Positions 43,701 through 53,800 are shown, counted from the first letter of the stretch. The stretch is 64,000 nt of DNA from JANMAT01 sp031359995 (GCA_031359995.1 JANMAT010000101.1:89582-153581); one strand, 5' to 3'. Program-made: numbers and translations. Notes: generated by a model from the letters alone, not told the origin.

Positions 43701-45149
43701 CAGCTCGCGGTACACCACGTCGCGCTCGGTGAGGCCGGGCAGCACCGGGTCGACGGTGCCACCCCACCGGTAGTCGGCGAAGTCGCTGCCCGGCATGTCG
43801 AGCACGCGCGTGCCGGCATCGCCCTGGTCGAGCGTGTCGGCCAACGACCGCCACGCCGCCGGCACGAGCTCGTCGCGCAACAGCGACGAGGTGTACAGCG
43901 ACCCGGCCCACAGGCTCGGCAGGTTCACGGCGACCAGCACCACGGCGGCGGCCGGCGCGGCGATGCGCCAGCGCGGGCGCCGCGCCACCAGCGTGTCGCA
44001 GCCCACCCCCAGGGCGAGGGCAAGGGCCAGGGCCACGAGCGGCCCCGCCCGCGGCGTGGACCGCAACGCCCGGCCCACCGTGCTCTCGACGACGGCGCGC
44101 ACGCCCGCGCCGGTGACCGAGGGGTGATCGAACGGATGGGCTCCCACGGCCACGACGAGCCCGACCACGAGCAGCAGAGCGCAGAACGTGCGCTCCCGCC
44201 AGCGCACGCGGGCCAGCGACACGAGGGCCAGCGCGGGGAGCGCCACGCTCACGACGATGAGAACCGGGTTGTGGGTGTACGCGCCGACGGGGTCGACCCA
44301 CGGCGACACCTTGTCCCGTCCGTAGCCGAACCAGTAGCCGAGCCCCCGCAGCACCTCCGTGGGCGTGGACGCTCGAGCCACGGCCTCGTAGGTCTCGGTG
44401 TAGCGCAGGATGGGGATGCCGTAGCGGCCCTGGGCCCACAGCCCGGCGATCCAGAAGGCGGAGATCGGCAGCGTGAGCACACCGAAGCGCACCACGCACC
44501 CGAGCGCCTGGCCCGGCGTGATCTCGCGCGAACCCCAGGCCGCCCAACCGAGCCAGCACAGCGGGGCGAGTCCCGCGAGCAACAGGGCGGTCGCGTTCAC
44601 GCTGCCCGCCGTGGCGACCAGCAGGGCGAACCCTGCCGCGTAGCGCCAGCGGCGCGTGTGGGCGCCGCGGATCGTGAACAGCAGCATCCAGCCGAGGCCG
44701 GCCCACGGCAACAGGATCACCGAGAGCCGGGCCACGTAGCTGAGCACGTAGGGCGACAGCTGGTAGGCAAGCGCGGCCACGAGCACCGCCCGCCAGCGCA
44801 GGCCGAAGTGGCGGGCCAGGGCCACGACCCCGCTGCCGGCGACGAAGAAGACCGTGCCCAGCCAGAGGCGTTGGGCCAGCCAGTCGGGCAGGCCGAGAGC
44901 CGAGCACAGGCCGTACCAGGGGCCCATCGGCCACAGGTACCCGATGGTCTGGTGGGTGACGGTGCCCAGACCCACGGCCGGGTCCCACAGCGACGCGGCC
45001 TTGCGCAGCAGGGTGCCGGGGTCGAGGTACAGGTACGTCTTGGTGTCGGCGCTGACCTTGCCGGGCGCGTTCCACAGCAGCGGCGCGTAGGCCACCAGGG
45101 CGAGCAGCAGGCGGACGCGCCGGATCTCGCTCGAGGGGCGGTCCCTCAT
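40725..45149 (-). CDS. AftD-like alpha-(1->3)-arabinofuranosyltransferase (DUF3367), paralog 1
   Basis: A 1474-residue membrane protein. The N-terminal ~400 residues form a GT-C type TM domain with SADTKTYLYLDPG (~33-45, acidic catalytic region) and THQTIGYLWPMGPWYGL. A long extracytoplasmic part follows with two discoidin/CBM-like modules, around 733 (AVDGDPTTAWRV) and 966 (TIDNDPATSWQS). C-terminal TM helices lie at ~1250-1420. This is the DUF3367/AftD layout, so it should add arabinofuranose from DPA to an envelope polymer. ATG 45149 shares bases with the stop of the GT gene upstream (ATGA). A very similar paralog lies at 50601-54821. Confidence 0.88.
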   Translation of the reverse strand: MRDRPSSEIRRVRLLLALVAYAPLLWNAPGKVSADTKTYLYLDPGTLLRKAASLWDPAVGLGTVTHQTIGYLWPMGPWYGLCSALGLPDWLAQRLWLGTVFFVAGSGVVALARHFGLRWRAVLVAALAYQLSPYVLSYVARLSVILLPWAGLGWMLLFTIRGAHTRRWRYAAGFALLVATAGSVNATALLLAGLAPLCWLGWAAWGSREITPGQALGCVVRFGVLTLPISAFWIAGLWAQGRYGIPILRYTETYEAVARASTPTEVLRGLGYWFGYGRDKVSPWVDPVGAYTHNPVLIVVSVALPALALVSLARVRWRERTFCALLLVVGLVVAVGAHPFDHPSVTGAGVRAVVESTVGRALRSTPRAGPLVALALALALGVGCDTLVARRPRWRIAAPAAAVVLVAVNLPSLWAGSLYTSSLLRDELVPAAWRSLADTLDQGDAGTRVLDMPGSDFADYRWGGTVDPVLPGLTERDVVYRELVPSGSAASADLVAALDRRWQDRLTEPAAIAPLLRMMGVSDVVLRGDLQYERYRLARPRTLAALLANTTGISAVKAFGPQGVVASNPRFPLIDEEELLTPRSARQPAPVTLYQVTDPVPVVRAETALPVIVAGDGEGLVDVAAIGRLDEHGPVFYAGDLATRPGVLDASLDAGADVIVTDTNRRQARRWGSVRENLGATETADEEPLRTDATDNRLDLFPGSSSDSSTTAELVGMTRVRATGYGNPITYTPEDRAAMAVDGDPTTAWRVGAFAEVRGERLELELSVPTTTDHITLLQPTDGPRNRFITGVRLRFDGADPLDVALDDSSRTEPGQRIDISTRTFTTLSIEITDTNFTRLPGYRGISAVGFAEVEVGDAHAVEYVRLPDDVLGRTGEDRRLTLVMTRQRATPLEVNRHDPEPAMRRVFTLPTARTVALSGTGRLSPRASDAVLNDVLMDGAVTAEASARLAGDPASTALATIDNDPATSWQSPIDAPLQQLTIHTTRPATVSQLRLALLADGRHSVPTQVRVSVDGGAPQTLTLPLVKDQPTAGSVGRVAANLPRALQGSTFVIDIAAVREVRSTDDATELPVVLPVGIVELGLGDIIGVPAVDDTGRCRNDLMTLDGEPVSVRMVRDATTVRIESCTGALPWAAGEHRIEVSDGRVTGIDIDRLVADSAGSGPSGGTAATDAAVKAPTLTVSRTSRTTYRIAVDTATRGAPFWLVLGQSYNAGWHASIDGTDLGRPTLVDGYANGWAVTAASASSTILLSWTPQSTVGWSLAISGVAALLCVLILFGARRTRAAPRPRRRVERPERSAVRPASVLPAAAVVGAGLCSGWVAALVVLVVVAAAFTVPARLPERWRARAGLAAVAPAGLLAIVVAYVVAKQLRYDLPTDLDWPRAFDVVQPLAWAAVFVAVPLWPGAPVDAPLATAVAAGGHDAPAADDGPPVVSTATAPVVLDTGRIAPRPGRPSWPPGPTERAVPDDTPPGPA

Positions 45150-46324
45150 CGGCGGGCCCGCAGGCGCTCGGCCTCGGCCGCCAGCACGGCAAGGGTGCCC
45201 ATGGCCGTGGCCTGCCACGTGAGCGTGCCGGCGTGGTGCCTCGCGCCGGCGGCCAGCTCGGCCCGGCGGGCCGGATCGGCCAGCAGGCGGCCGATGGCCG
45301 CTCCCAGCTCGGCCGGTGCGACCAGCACGCCCGACACGCCGGCGCGCACCGCGTCGCGGTGACCGCCGATGTCGGTGGCGACGGCCGGCGTGCCACAGGC
45401 GGCGGCCTCGGTGAGGGTCATGCCCCAACCCTCGGCCACCGAAGCACTGGTGACGAGCCACGCCCGCCGGTACAGATCGACGAGCTCGGCGTCGCTCACG
45501 CGGCCGGGCAGGTGGATCCAGTCGCGGGCGTCGAGGTCGGCGATCTGCGCCTCGAGCGCGTCTCGCTCGGCCCCCTCGCCCACGATCACCACCTGCAGCC
45601 CCGGATGGTCGGCGCGTATCGACACGACCTGGGCGATCAGGTGGTCGAAGCGTTTCACCGGCATGAGCCGGCCCACGGCCACGACCAGCGGGGTGCGCTC
45701 GTCGGCGACCGGGTCCAGCGGCGTGTAGCGGGCGTCGATGCCCGGCGGCACCACGTGGACGCGGCTGGCCCGCAGGCCGAGCGTGCCGATGAGCTCATGG
45801 CGCGACGAGTCGGACAACGTGACCACGGCGGTGCGGCGGTAGAACGGTGGGGCGATGCGCTGCTCGAGCAGGTGCCCGACGAGCGCCAGCTTCGGGGGCA
45901 GCACCAGGTCCCACATGGGGCCGTGCACGTGGTGCAACCACGTGACCTTGGGGCCACGGGCCCAGATCGGCGACATCCACGGCACGCCGTTCCAGATCTC
46001 GACCAGGCCGTCGCGCGGCCCGTGGCGACCCGCCCACTCGGACGCGATGCCGCGGGGAAAGACCAGGTAACGACCGGCCCTGCGGATGACCCGGTACCCG
46101 TTCCGCCGTGACTCCGGAGGGGACCCCTGCGCATAGGACGTACGCATGGTCACGTCGATGCCGGCCTCGGACCAGAGCCGACAGATGGTCGCCGCGTGCA
46201 CCTCGGAACCGCCGGCCTCCACATCGGCGAGGTCGCGCCAGGCCAGGACGTGCACATGGTGCAGGCCCGCATCGGCGGCGAGATCGCCGATCTTGGCCAG
46301 GTCGACGTGGGGAGAACGGGTCAC
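45146..46324 (-). CDS. GT4-like family glycosyltransferase
   Basis: A 392-residue GT-B fold glycosyltransferase. The N-terminal domain has ADVEAGGSEVHAATICRLW and TWLHHVHGPMWDLV. The C-terminal domain starts around VVAVGRLMPVKRFDHLI and contains the Ex7E-like nucleotide site SVAEGWGMTLTEAAACGTPAVATDIGGHRDAV. It likely transfers a sugar from a nucleotide donor to a lipid-linked or polymer acceptor on the cytoplasmic side. It is translationally coupled to the AftD-like gene, so both probably act on the same glycan. GTG start without a clear Shine-Dalgarno. Confidence 0.88.
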   Translation of the reverse strand: MTRSPHVDLAKIGDLAADAGLHHVHVLAWRDLADVEAGGSEVHAATICRLWSEAGIDVTMRTSYAQGSPPESRRNGYRVIRRAGRYLVFPRGIASEWAGRHGPRDGLVEIWNGVPWMSPIWARGPKVTWLHHVHGPMWDLVLPPKLALVGHLLEQRIAPPFYRRTAVVTLSDSSRHELIGTLGLRASRVHVVPPGIDARYTPLDPVADERTPLVVAVGRLMPVKRFDHLIAQVVSIRADHPGLQVVIVGEGAERDALEAQIADLDARDWIHLPGRVSDAELVDLYRRAWLVTSASVAEGWGMTLTEAAACGTPAVATDIGGHRDAVRAGVSGVLVAPAELGAAIGRLLADPARRAELAAGARHHAGTLTWQATAMGTLAVLAAEAERLRARR

Positions 46325-46359
46325 GATCGCAAAGGTTCGGTCGATGGGAGGGCGTTCCG

Positions 46360-46365
46360 TACACT
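46360..46365 (+). promoter_or_regulatory. -10-like box TACACT for the methyltransferase gene
   Basis: TACACT 35 nt before ATG 46401, within the 76-bp divergent gap to the glycosyltransferase. Confidence 0.35.
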
Positions 46366-46400
46366 ACCGACTGCCGAGCGGCGCGGCTCGGACCCCCCTG

Positions 46401-47207
46401 ATGAAGCTCACTGGCGAACGCCCCATCGAAGGTAAGACACCACCGTCTCTCCTCGCGCTCCACGACGCGGGGTACCGGGAGGTGCGCCAGCGCCTGCGCG
46501 GCGGCACCGTGCTCGACCTCGGATGCGGCCTGGGCGACGCCACCGCCGGCCTCGGCGGCCCCGATCGTCGTCTGGTCGGCGTCGACTACCACCCGCCCAC
46601 CGCCGTGGCCGCCCACCGGCGCCACGGTTTCGCCACCATCGGCGCCGACGGCGCCGCCCTGCCCCTGCGGTCACGCTCGGTCGACGCCGTCTGCTCCTCG
46701 CACCTCATCGAGCACTTCAAGACCCCGGCGAACCATGTCGCCGAGGTCAGCCGCGTCCTCGGTCGCCATGGCACCGCGTTCTTCATCACGCCCAACGCGC
46801 CGGCTGACTTCGAGAACCCGTACCACGTGTCGCTGTTCGAGCCCCAGGCCCTCGCCACCCTGCTGGGCCGCTTCTTCGACGAGGTCGAGGTCATGGGCCT
46901 CGACGGGGACGCGCTCGTGAAGGCCGACTTCGAGCGGCGCCGGGCCCTGGCCCGCCGCCTGCTGCGCCTCGACCCCCTCGGTCTGCGCCACCGACTGCCC
47001 CAGCGTTGGTACGTCGGCCTCCACGCCGGAGCCCGACGCACGCTGTACCCGCTCCTGGCCCGCCGCACTGACGGCGGACCAGAGATCACCGCCGAACGGT
47101 TCGCCATCGGCCCCGCGATCGACGAATCGACGCTGGTGCTGTTCGCGGTGGCCCGCCGACCGCGGGTGCGACCCACGGGGCGGGCCCTGCGCCCGGCGAG
47201 CACCTGA
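46401..47207 (+). CDS. Class I SAM-dependent methyltransferase
   Basis: A 268-residue methyltransferase. Motif I TVLDLGCGLGDATAGLGG (~36-53), VGVDYHP (acidic loop), ALPLRSRSVDAVCSSHLIEHF (motif IV) and VLGRHGTAFFITPNAPADF follow the Methyltransf_11 pattern. The C-terminal ~100 residues are basic and variable. In this glycan cluster it may methylate a sugar or lipid carrier. ATG 46401 is the start of similarity; the frame upstream overlaps the divergent GT gene. The acyltransferase gene follows after 6 nt. Confidence 0.82.
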   Translation: MKLTGERPIEGKTPPSLLALHDAGYREVRQRLRGGTVLDLGCGLGDATAGLGGPDRRLVGVDYHPPTAVAAHRRHGFATIGADGAALPLRSRSVDAVCSSHLIEHFKTPANHVAEVSRVLGRHGTAFFITPNAPADFENPYHVSLFEPQALATLLGRFFDEVEVMGLDGDALVKADFERRRALARRLLRLDPLGLRHRLPQRWYVGLHAGARRTLYPLLARRTDGGPEITAERFAIGPAIDESTLVLFAVARRPRVRPTGRALRPAST

Positions 47208-47213
47208 GCGTCG

Positions 47214-49193
47214 ATGGGACCGGTGGGGGGGCAGGACCGCACGGCAGCGCTCGACGGCCTGCGCGCGGTCGCCGTGCTCGGCGTGCTGCTGTTCCACGCG
47301 GTGCTGCTGCCCGGTGGCTTCCTGGGGGTCTCCAGCTTCTTCACGCTGTCGGGCTTCCTCATCGCCCGCCTGGTCATCGTCGAGTTGGAGACCACCGGCC
47401 GGCTCGACCTTGGCCACTTCTGGTCGCGGCGGGCCCGCCGCCTGCTTCCGGCGTCGGTCGCGTGCTGCTTCCTGGTGCTCCTGTACGGCGCGATGGCGGG
47501 CACACCCACCCAGCTCCACGCCCTTCGCGGCGACATGTTGGCCGCGTTCGGCCAGGTGGCCAACTGGCGCTTCCTGGCCGCCGGCAAGGCGTACGCCAAC
47601 CGGTTCTCCGACCCGTCCCCGTTGCAGCACTACTGGTCGTTGGCGATCGAGGAGCAGTTCTACCTGGTGCTGCCGCTGGTGCTGGCCGCGGTGGCCTGGC
47701 GCACGCCGGCCCACCGCATCCGGCGCGCCGTGCTCGCCGCGGCTGCGTCGCTGGCCGCCGTCGGCGCTGGCATCGGCTGGTTCGTGTCGCCCACCCACGC
47801 CTACTACGGCACCGAGACCCGGCTGCCCGAGCTGGCCGTGGGCGTGGCGCTGGCCGCGTGGCTGGGCACCGCCCACGGCGTGCGGGTCGGGCACCGCGCC
47901 GTCGCGGTGGCCCGTCGCCTGGTGGTGCCGGCCCTCGTCGCGCTCGGTGCGCTGTGGTGGTTCGCCGAACCGTCGGCCCGGTGGATCAGCCGCGGCGGCC
48001 TCCTGGCCAACGCCCTGGCCACCGCGGTGGTGATCGTGGCACTGCACGAGCGCACCGCGGTCACCGCCATCCTGTCGCGGCGGCCGCTGGTGTGGCTCGG
48101 GCGGGTGTCCTACGGCGTGTACCTGTACCACTGGCCCGTGTTCCTGTGGCTCACGCCCGAGCGCGTCGGGGTGCGGGCGTGGCCGCTGCTCGGCGTGCGA
48201 CTGGCCGTCACCGTCGGCCTGGCCCAGCTCTCGTGGCGCCTCGTGGAACAACCGGTGCGCCATCGTCGGGTCCTGCACGGGCGCGCCGCCCGCTACGCGC
48301 TGGGTGCGGCGGTGGTCCTGGTGGTGTGCAACCTGGCCCTCGTGACGGCCCGACCGCCGCAACCCGCGCTGGCCTTCACCGACGTCCGCGGCGAGGCGCC
48401 GATCGCCGCGACCACCACGGTGGCCGCGCCGCCGGCGGCCGTCACCACGAGCACGTTCGTGACGCCCGTGGTGACCACACCGCCGACGCCGTTGAAGGTG
48501 ATGATCGTGGGCGACTCGATCGGCCTCACCCTCGCCCGCGGGTTCCTCGACGTCGCCACCGGGCCGCCCTCGTTGCGCGTCTTCGTGGACGCCGAGGTCG
48601 GCTGCTCGCTGGCCACCGGTGGGCGCCGGCGCGCCCTCGGCTACGACGACGACGATCCGGCCAAGTGCGCCACGCGCAACGAGGCGTTGACCGGCAACGT
48701 GGTCAGCTTCCAGCCCGACGTGGTCGTGGTGCTCTCGTGCCTGTGGGACGTGGCCGATCGCGTCCTGCCGGGGGAGCGCCGCTGGCGGACGCCGGGCGAC
48801 CCGCGCTACGACGCGTTCACCACCGCGTCGCTCGCCGCCACCGCCGATGCCATCGGGGCCACCGGGGCCACCATCGCCTGGCTGAGCTGCCCCCTGCTCG
48901 ACCCCGACTACCACCCCGATCGCTACATGGGCCCGCCGCCGTACCCGGTGGCCGACCCGGCGCGCGTGGCCCACCTGAACGAGCTGGTGGCAGCCACGTT
49001 GGCCGATCGCCCGAACGCCCGTCTGCTCGACCTGGCCGGCTTCCTCGCGGCCCGGCCCGGTGGCGAGCTCGACCGGTCGCGTCGGCCCGACGGCGTCCAC
49101 CTCGCCGTCGACGAGGCCCGCCTGGTGGCGGCGTGGGCCCTGCGCCAGGTCGGCGTGGTGGTGCCCGACACGGTGGGCGGGCTGCCCGACTGA
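47214..49193 (+). CDS. OafA/YrhL-type membrane acyltransferase with C-terminal SGNH domain
   Basis: A 659-residue protein. The acyltransferase-3 domain (~8-385, about ten TM helices) has ALDGLRAVAVLGVLLFH, FTLSGFLIARL, FWSRRARRLLPA and IEEQFYLVLPL. After a Thr/Pro/Ala linker a SGNH hydrolase-like domain (~425-655) carries GDSIGLT (Ser nucleophile) and DGVHL (Asp-His). This two-part design is typical of O-acetyltransferases of surface polysaccharides: the membrane part brings acyl groups across and the SGNH part transfers them. Length is normal for such fusions. It is probably co-transcribed with the methyltransferase. Confidence 0.9.
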   Translation: MGPVGGQDRTAALDGLRAVAVLGVLLFHAVLLPGGFLGVSSFFTLSGFLIARLVIVELETTGRLDLGHFWSRRARRLLPASVACCFLVLLYGAMAGTPTQLHALRGDMLAAFGQVANWRFLAAGKAYANRFSDPSPLQHYWSLAIEEQFYLVLPLVLAAVAWRTPAHRIRRAVLAAAASLAAVGAGIGWFVSPTHAYYGTETRLPELAVGVALAAWLGTAHGVRVGHRAVAVARRLVVPALVALGALWWFAEPSARWISRGGLLANALATAVVIVALHERTAVTAILSRRPLVWLGRVSYGVYLYHWPVFLWLTPERVGVRAWPLLGVRLAVTVGLAQLSWRLVEQPVRHRRVLHGRAARYALGAAVVLVVCNLALVTARPPQPALAFTDVRGEAPIAATTTVAAPPAAVTTSTFVTPVVTTPPTPLKVMIVGDSIGLTLARGFLDVATGPPSLRVFVDAEVGCSLATGGRRRALGYDDDDPAKCATRNEALTGNVVSFQPDVVVVLSCLWDVADRVLPGERRWRTPGDPRYDAFTTASLAATADAIGATGATIAWLSCPLLDPDYHPDRYMGPPPYPVADPARVAHLNELVAATLADRPNARLLDLAGFLAARPGGELDRSRRPDGVHLAVDEARLVAAWALRQVGVVVPDTVGGLPD

Positions 49194-49335
49194 CCCGATG
49201 GGGCCGGGGCGGCGATCGAGACTCCTGGACTTCAGCGCCGTCGACGACATGACCTTCGTTCGACTCCCCCGGGCCCGCCCGTTCAGACGCCGACACGCCC
49301 CGGCGGTGGTCGAAGGAGCCGTGGCCTCGTGCGGC

Positions 49336-49341
49336 TAGCCT
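49336..49341 (+). promoter_or_regulatory. -10-like box TAGCCT for the GT39-like gene
   Basis: TAGCCT lies 8 nt before GTG 49350 and inside the longer frame from GTG 49329, favouring the downstream start. Confidence 0.45.
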
Positions 49342-49349
49342 GCGCGGCC

Positions 49350-50840
49350 GTGCGCCGTTCGCTGCGTTGGCCGAGACGCATCGATCCGGCCCTCGCCGCC
49401 GTGGTCGGCGTCGGGGTGCTGGTGCGCCTCGTGTGGTGCCTCGTGGCCGTACGACCGCACGTCGGCCAGCACGATCCGGCGGTGTACGTGCGTCTGGCCA
49501 CCGACCTGGCCGAAGGGCGCGGCTATCACACGGCGTCGGGCGCGCCGACCGCCTACTACCCGGTGGGCTACCCGGCGTTGTTGGCCGTGGCGTGGTGGCT
49601 GGTCATCCACACGCCGCTGCCCGACGACGTGTGGTGGACGGCGGCGGGGCTCAACATCGTGGCCGGCGCCGTCACCGTGGCGTGCGTCGGCGTCGTCGGC
49701 CGGCGAGTGATCGGCCGCCGGGCCGGGCTGTTGGCCGCCGGCGTGGTGGCGCTGGCGCCGAACCTGGTGTTCAACAGCGCACCGGCGCTGACCGAGTCGA
49801 GCTTCGTCGCGCTGTCCGCCGCCGCGCTGGTGGTGCTGGGCGTCGGCGCGATCCGGCAGCGCCCGCCGGCGCGCGCGGTGGGCGCCGGCGTGCTGTTCGG
49901 GCTCGCCGGCCTCGTGCGGCCCGTGGGCCTGGTGCTGGTGCTCGCCGTGGTGGCCGCCGCGCTGCTCGGTCGCGTCGTCGGGCGTCGGTCGGAGCCGCCA
50001 CCGTGGGCCGCGCCCCGCGCGCTGCGGTGGATGGTGCTCGGCGTGGTGGTGGTGACGGTGCCGTGGGTCGCCCGCAACGACGCCCGCATCGGTCGACCGA
50101 CGCTGGCCACGAGCACGGGCGACAACCTGTGCATCGGCAACAACCCCGGCGCCAACGGCGCGTTCCAGCTCCCCGATGTCTGCTTCGCCGACGTGCCCGA
50201 TCTGGTCGGCGGCACCGACGAGGCCCGGCGCGACCGCATCCTGTCGTCGCGGGCGACCCACTGGGCCGTCGATCACCTGGGCGAGCAGCCACGGCTGGTG
50301 TGGCAGCGCTCGTTCTGGACCATGCGGTCCGACCACGACGGCCTGCGTGCGGTGCAGAGCTACGAGGCCGACCCGTGGCTCACGACGTACCACCGCGGGC
50401 TGGAACGGTTGCTGGCCGCCGGCGCTGACCTGTGGTGGTGGCTGCTGCTGGCCGGCGCGATCGTCGGTGCGTGGCGCGGCCGCTGGTTCGTCCGCAGCGA
50501 TCGGCTGCTCGTGCTCGCCGGCACCCTCGGGCTGCTGATGGCGGTGTGGCCGTTCTTCGGCGACACCCGCTTCCACCTGCCGATGGTGCCGCTGCTGGCC
50601 CTACCCGCCGCCGACGCCCTCGATCGGCTCCTCGGCCGGTTCGGCGACGCCGCCCCCGGCGGTGTGCAACGCCACGAGGAGCACGGCGAACAGGGCGGGC
50701 CGGTGCACCACAGCGAAGACCAGGGGCCAGCCGAAGCCAGGCGCGGGGTGGGACACGAGTTGGTGCAACGTGACGTAGGCGCCGGCGCCGAGCGCCAGCA
50801 CAGGGCCGGCGCCGCCGACGAGCACGGCGACGAGGTCTGA
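49350..50840 (+). CDS. GT-C (ArnT/PMT-like, GT39) membrane glycosyltransferase
   Basis: A 496-residue protein with about ten TM helices. The first external loop carries PHVGQHDPAVYVRLATDLAEGRGY, with the acidic residue typical of GT-C enzymes. Then come SGAPTAYYPVGYPALLAVAWW and a later extracytoplasmic segment (STGDNLCIGNNPGANGAFQ) seen in actinobacterial glycosyltransferases of this type. It would use a polyprenyl-phosphate sugar outside the membrane. The last ~65 residues (from ~50640) are His/Glu/Gly-rich and antisense to the end of the AftD-like gene, so the conserved domain ends before the annotated stop. Leaderless GTG 49350 chosen. Confidence 0.83.
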   Translation: MRRSLRWPRRIDPALAAVVGVGVLVRLVWCLVAVRPHVGQHDPAVYVRLATDLAEGRGYHTASGAPTAYYPVGYPALLAVAWWLVIHTPLPDDVWWTAAGLNIVAGAVTVACVGVVGRRVIGRRAGLLAAGVVALAPNLVFNSAPALTESSFVALSAAALVVLGVGAIRQRPPARAVGAGVLFGLAGLVRPVGLVLVLAVVAAALLGRVVGRRSEPPPWAAPRALRWMVLGVVVVTVPWVARNDARIGRPTLATSTGDNLCIGNNPGANGAFQLPDVCFADVPDLVGGTDEARRDRILSSRATHWAVDHLGEQPRLVWQRSFWTMRSDHDGLRAVQSYEADPWLTTYHRGLERLLAAGADLWWWLLLAGAIVGAWRGRWFVRSDRLLVLAGTLGLLMAVWPFFGDTRFHLPMVPLLALPAADALDRLLGRFGDAAPGGVQRHEEHGEQGGPVHHSEDQGPAEARRGVGHELVQRDVGAGAERQHRAGAADEHGDEV

Positions 50841-53800
50841 GCGCCGCCACCACGCCCACACCAACAGCAGCACGACGCCGTACAGCACGTGGGTCGTGAG
50901 CGCGGCGGTGACGCCGAGGGCGACGGCGACCGGCCACGACGGTGCGGCCCGACGCGCCGCGCCGCCCATGGCCGCGGCCACCGGCCCGGCCACCGCCACG
51001 CGAGCGGGCGGACGACCGCGCCGCGGCCAGACGGCGAGGGCCACGGCCAGCACGACGCCCACGAGGGAGGCGAGCACGCCGAGGTCGACGAGGCGCTGCG
51101 GCGTCCACCGGATCTCGAGCGTGCGCGCCTCGGACGACGGCGGCAGCCGCCAGGCGTTGCCCCCGCCGACCATCGGGCGCCCGGCGGCCAGCGTCAGACC
51201 GTCCTCGCGGGCCTGCCAGCCTTCGTTGTGGCCCTCGCCCCACACGAACCACACGGCTGTGGCACTGGGGCCCACGGTCACGGTGGCCGAGGTGCGGCTG
51301 TGCCGCTGGACGCGCAGTGCCGGCACGGGAGCAGCAACCGGCGCCGACCTCGCCGCGCCGCTGGCCAGCACGACCCGGTCCACATCGATGCCGGTGACCC
51401 GACCGGCGGAACTGGCGACATCGTGGTCGCCGGCGGCGAGGGCCACCGGGGTCGGGGAGCAGGGCACCACGGTGAACAGCGCGCCGGACAGGAGCGCCGC
51501 GGTGGCGCCGCTGAGCGCGACGGCCACGGGCTCGTCGTCGACGGTGAGCAGATCGCGACGGCACCCGGTGCTCACGGTGAGCGCCGTGACCACGGGGGCG
51601 ACGCCGCCGATGGTCACCTCGTCGATCGCCACGGGCAGGCGCACGGTCTCGCCGTAGCGTCGTTCCACTCCGGTGGCCTCGCGCACGTCGGTGAGCGCGA
51701 GACGCAGCTCGCGCCCGCGCCGGCCGGCGAGCTCGACGACGGCCACACCGTCGGCGTCCACGGGCACGGTGCCGACCGCCGCGCCGTCGAGCACGAAGGT
51801 GACGGTGGCGGGCACGCTGTGGCGGTCGTCGTGGGCGACGCGGACGCGCAGCGTCGTGAACGGCGCGTCGGTCGGCATGGTCACCTGCCACCACGGAGCA
51901 GCGTCGTCGACGGCGCTCCACCATGCCGTGGCCGCGTCGCCGTCGAGGGCGGCGTAGCCCCACCGATCGGGTCGGCCGGCCAGGCGCGACGAGGTGGCGA
52001 CCTGCGGCCCGTCGCGGGGCACGAGCAGCGACGCCAACACGGCGTCGGGCGCGTTGCGGTCGAGGCGGGCGGTGATCGCGGGCGTCGCGTCCATGGCGTA
52101 GGGCGTGCGCAGCCGGCGCACCAGCCGGAGCTCGGGGTCGGTGCGCCAGCGGTTCGTGGGGTCGGTGCGCTCGCGTGTCAGCACGTATGTGAGCGACGAT
52201 GGCCGCTCGTCGCTCCTGGCCAGCAGGTCGACGAGATCGGTCGGGAGGCGCACCGTCTCGATCGAGGGCGACACGGCGCCGATGGACACCTCGGCGAACC
52301 CGACCGCGTCGAGCCCGGCGAAGCTCGGCGTGACCCCGGTGCTGGTAGCGGCGACCTCGACCTCCACGAACGACGGCGCCGGGTCCACCAGCGGCACGAC
52401 CTGACCGGCCGCGCTCAGCGACGACGCATCGAGGTCCACCCTCCGGTGCGCGTGCGCCGTGCGGATCACGACCCGCGTGATCGTGCGGTTGGCCGGCCGC
52501 TGCGGCTGCACCAGCGTCAGCTGCGAGATGCCGGCCTCGGCGGGTAGCTCCAGACGGATGCGGGCGCCCACCGGCTCGCCGCGGTCGGCCACCCGCCACG
52601 CCGTCGTCGGGTCCCCGTCCACGGCGTAGGCGGCGCGGTCCTCGGGACGGTAGGCGTTCGGTTCGCCGTAGGCGCTGGCTACGGCGCGCACGCCGCTCGG
52701 CACGGCGATGGTCTGCGACGCGATCGACGTGCCCGGGAACAGCGGCAGGCGCGCGTCGGCCTCGTCGGCGGCGTAGGGCGACGACCCGGCGTCCTCGGTG
52801 TAGCCGACGGTGTCCTGGGTGCCGCGCCACTGACGGGCCCGGCGCCGGTTGGTATCGGTCACGATCACCGGTCCGGTGGGCAGCGCGTCGGTGCGGTCGA
52901 GGGTCGCGGCGTAGCGCAGGGCCTCGCGGCCGTCGATCAGCCCGGCGGCGGCGGCGGCGAGCACGCCCTCGCCGTTGCCCACGATGGTCACGTCGGCGGC
53001 GGGCATCACGCGCGTGGCCGCTACCGGGTCGGTGACCGTGCGGGTCATCACCGCCGGCGTGGGCCCGGCGTCATCGCCCACCGCGCCGCGGTCGATGTCG
53101 GGTGGCTCGGCGGCGGCGACGGTGCTGGGCCCGAGGACCACGACGGGCCCGAGCCCGGTCGCCGCGACCAGGTCGGCGGCGGCGCGCGCCGCGGTAGGCG
53201 TGCCGTAGCGCTGGGCGGCGGCGTCGAGGCGGCCCACCACGTCGGTGGCGCCCAGCAGACGCGCGACCGGCGCCAGGGCGCCGGGCTCGACCGTGCCCGA
53301 CTGGAAGCGATCGTCGAGCGCCCACAGCAGGTCCATCGTGTCGGGCGCGCCGAGCGGCAGCAGATCGCGCGTCAGCAGCGGGCGATCGGTGAGACCCGGC
53401 AGCAACGGGTCGGTGGTGGTGCCCCAGCGGTAGGCGGCGAACTCCTGACCGGGTACCTCGAGCACGCGCCCGGTGCCCGACGCCAGCTGGGCGGCGACCT
53501 CACGCCACCACGACGGCACGTCCTGCGGCCGGCGTAGCGCGGCATCCACGAGGTCACCGGCGAACAGCGCCGGCAGGTTCAGCACCGCCAGCACGGCCAC
53601 ACCGACGGCCGGCGCCCACGCGCGCCGGGGCACGCGGGAGCCGACCACGTGCACCACGGCGCCGACCCCGACGGCGAGGGCCAGCACCACGAGCGGCAAC
53701 GCCCGCGTGGCGCTGCGCAAGGCGAGCACGATCGTGGAACGGGCGTTGCCGTGCAGCACCGCGCGGCCGAGCAACGACGGCGACGACGGCGGGAAGGCCA

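Noticed and set aside
42198..45362. 1054-codon plus-strand open frame opposite the first AftD-like gene
   Set aside because: It is an antisense shadow with Arg/Gly/His bias and no domain; the minus-strand AftD-like gene is clearly coding.
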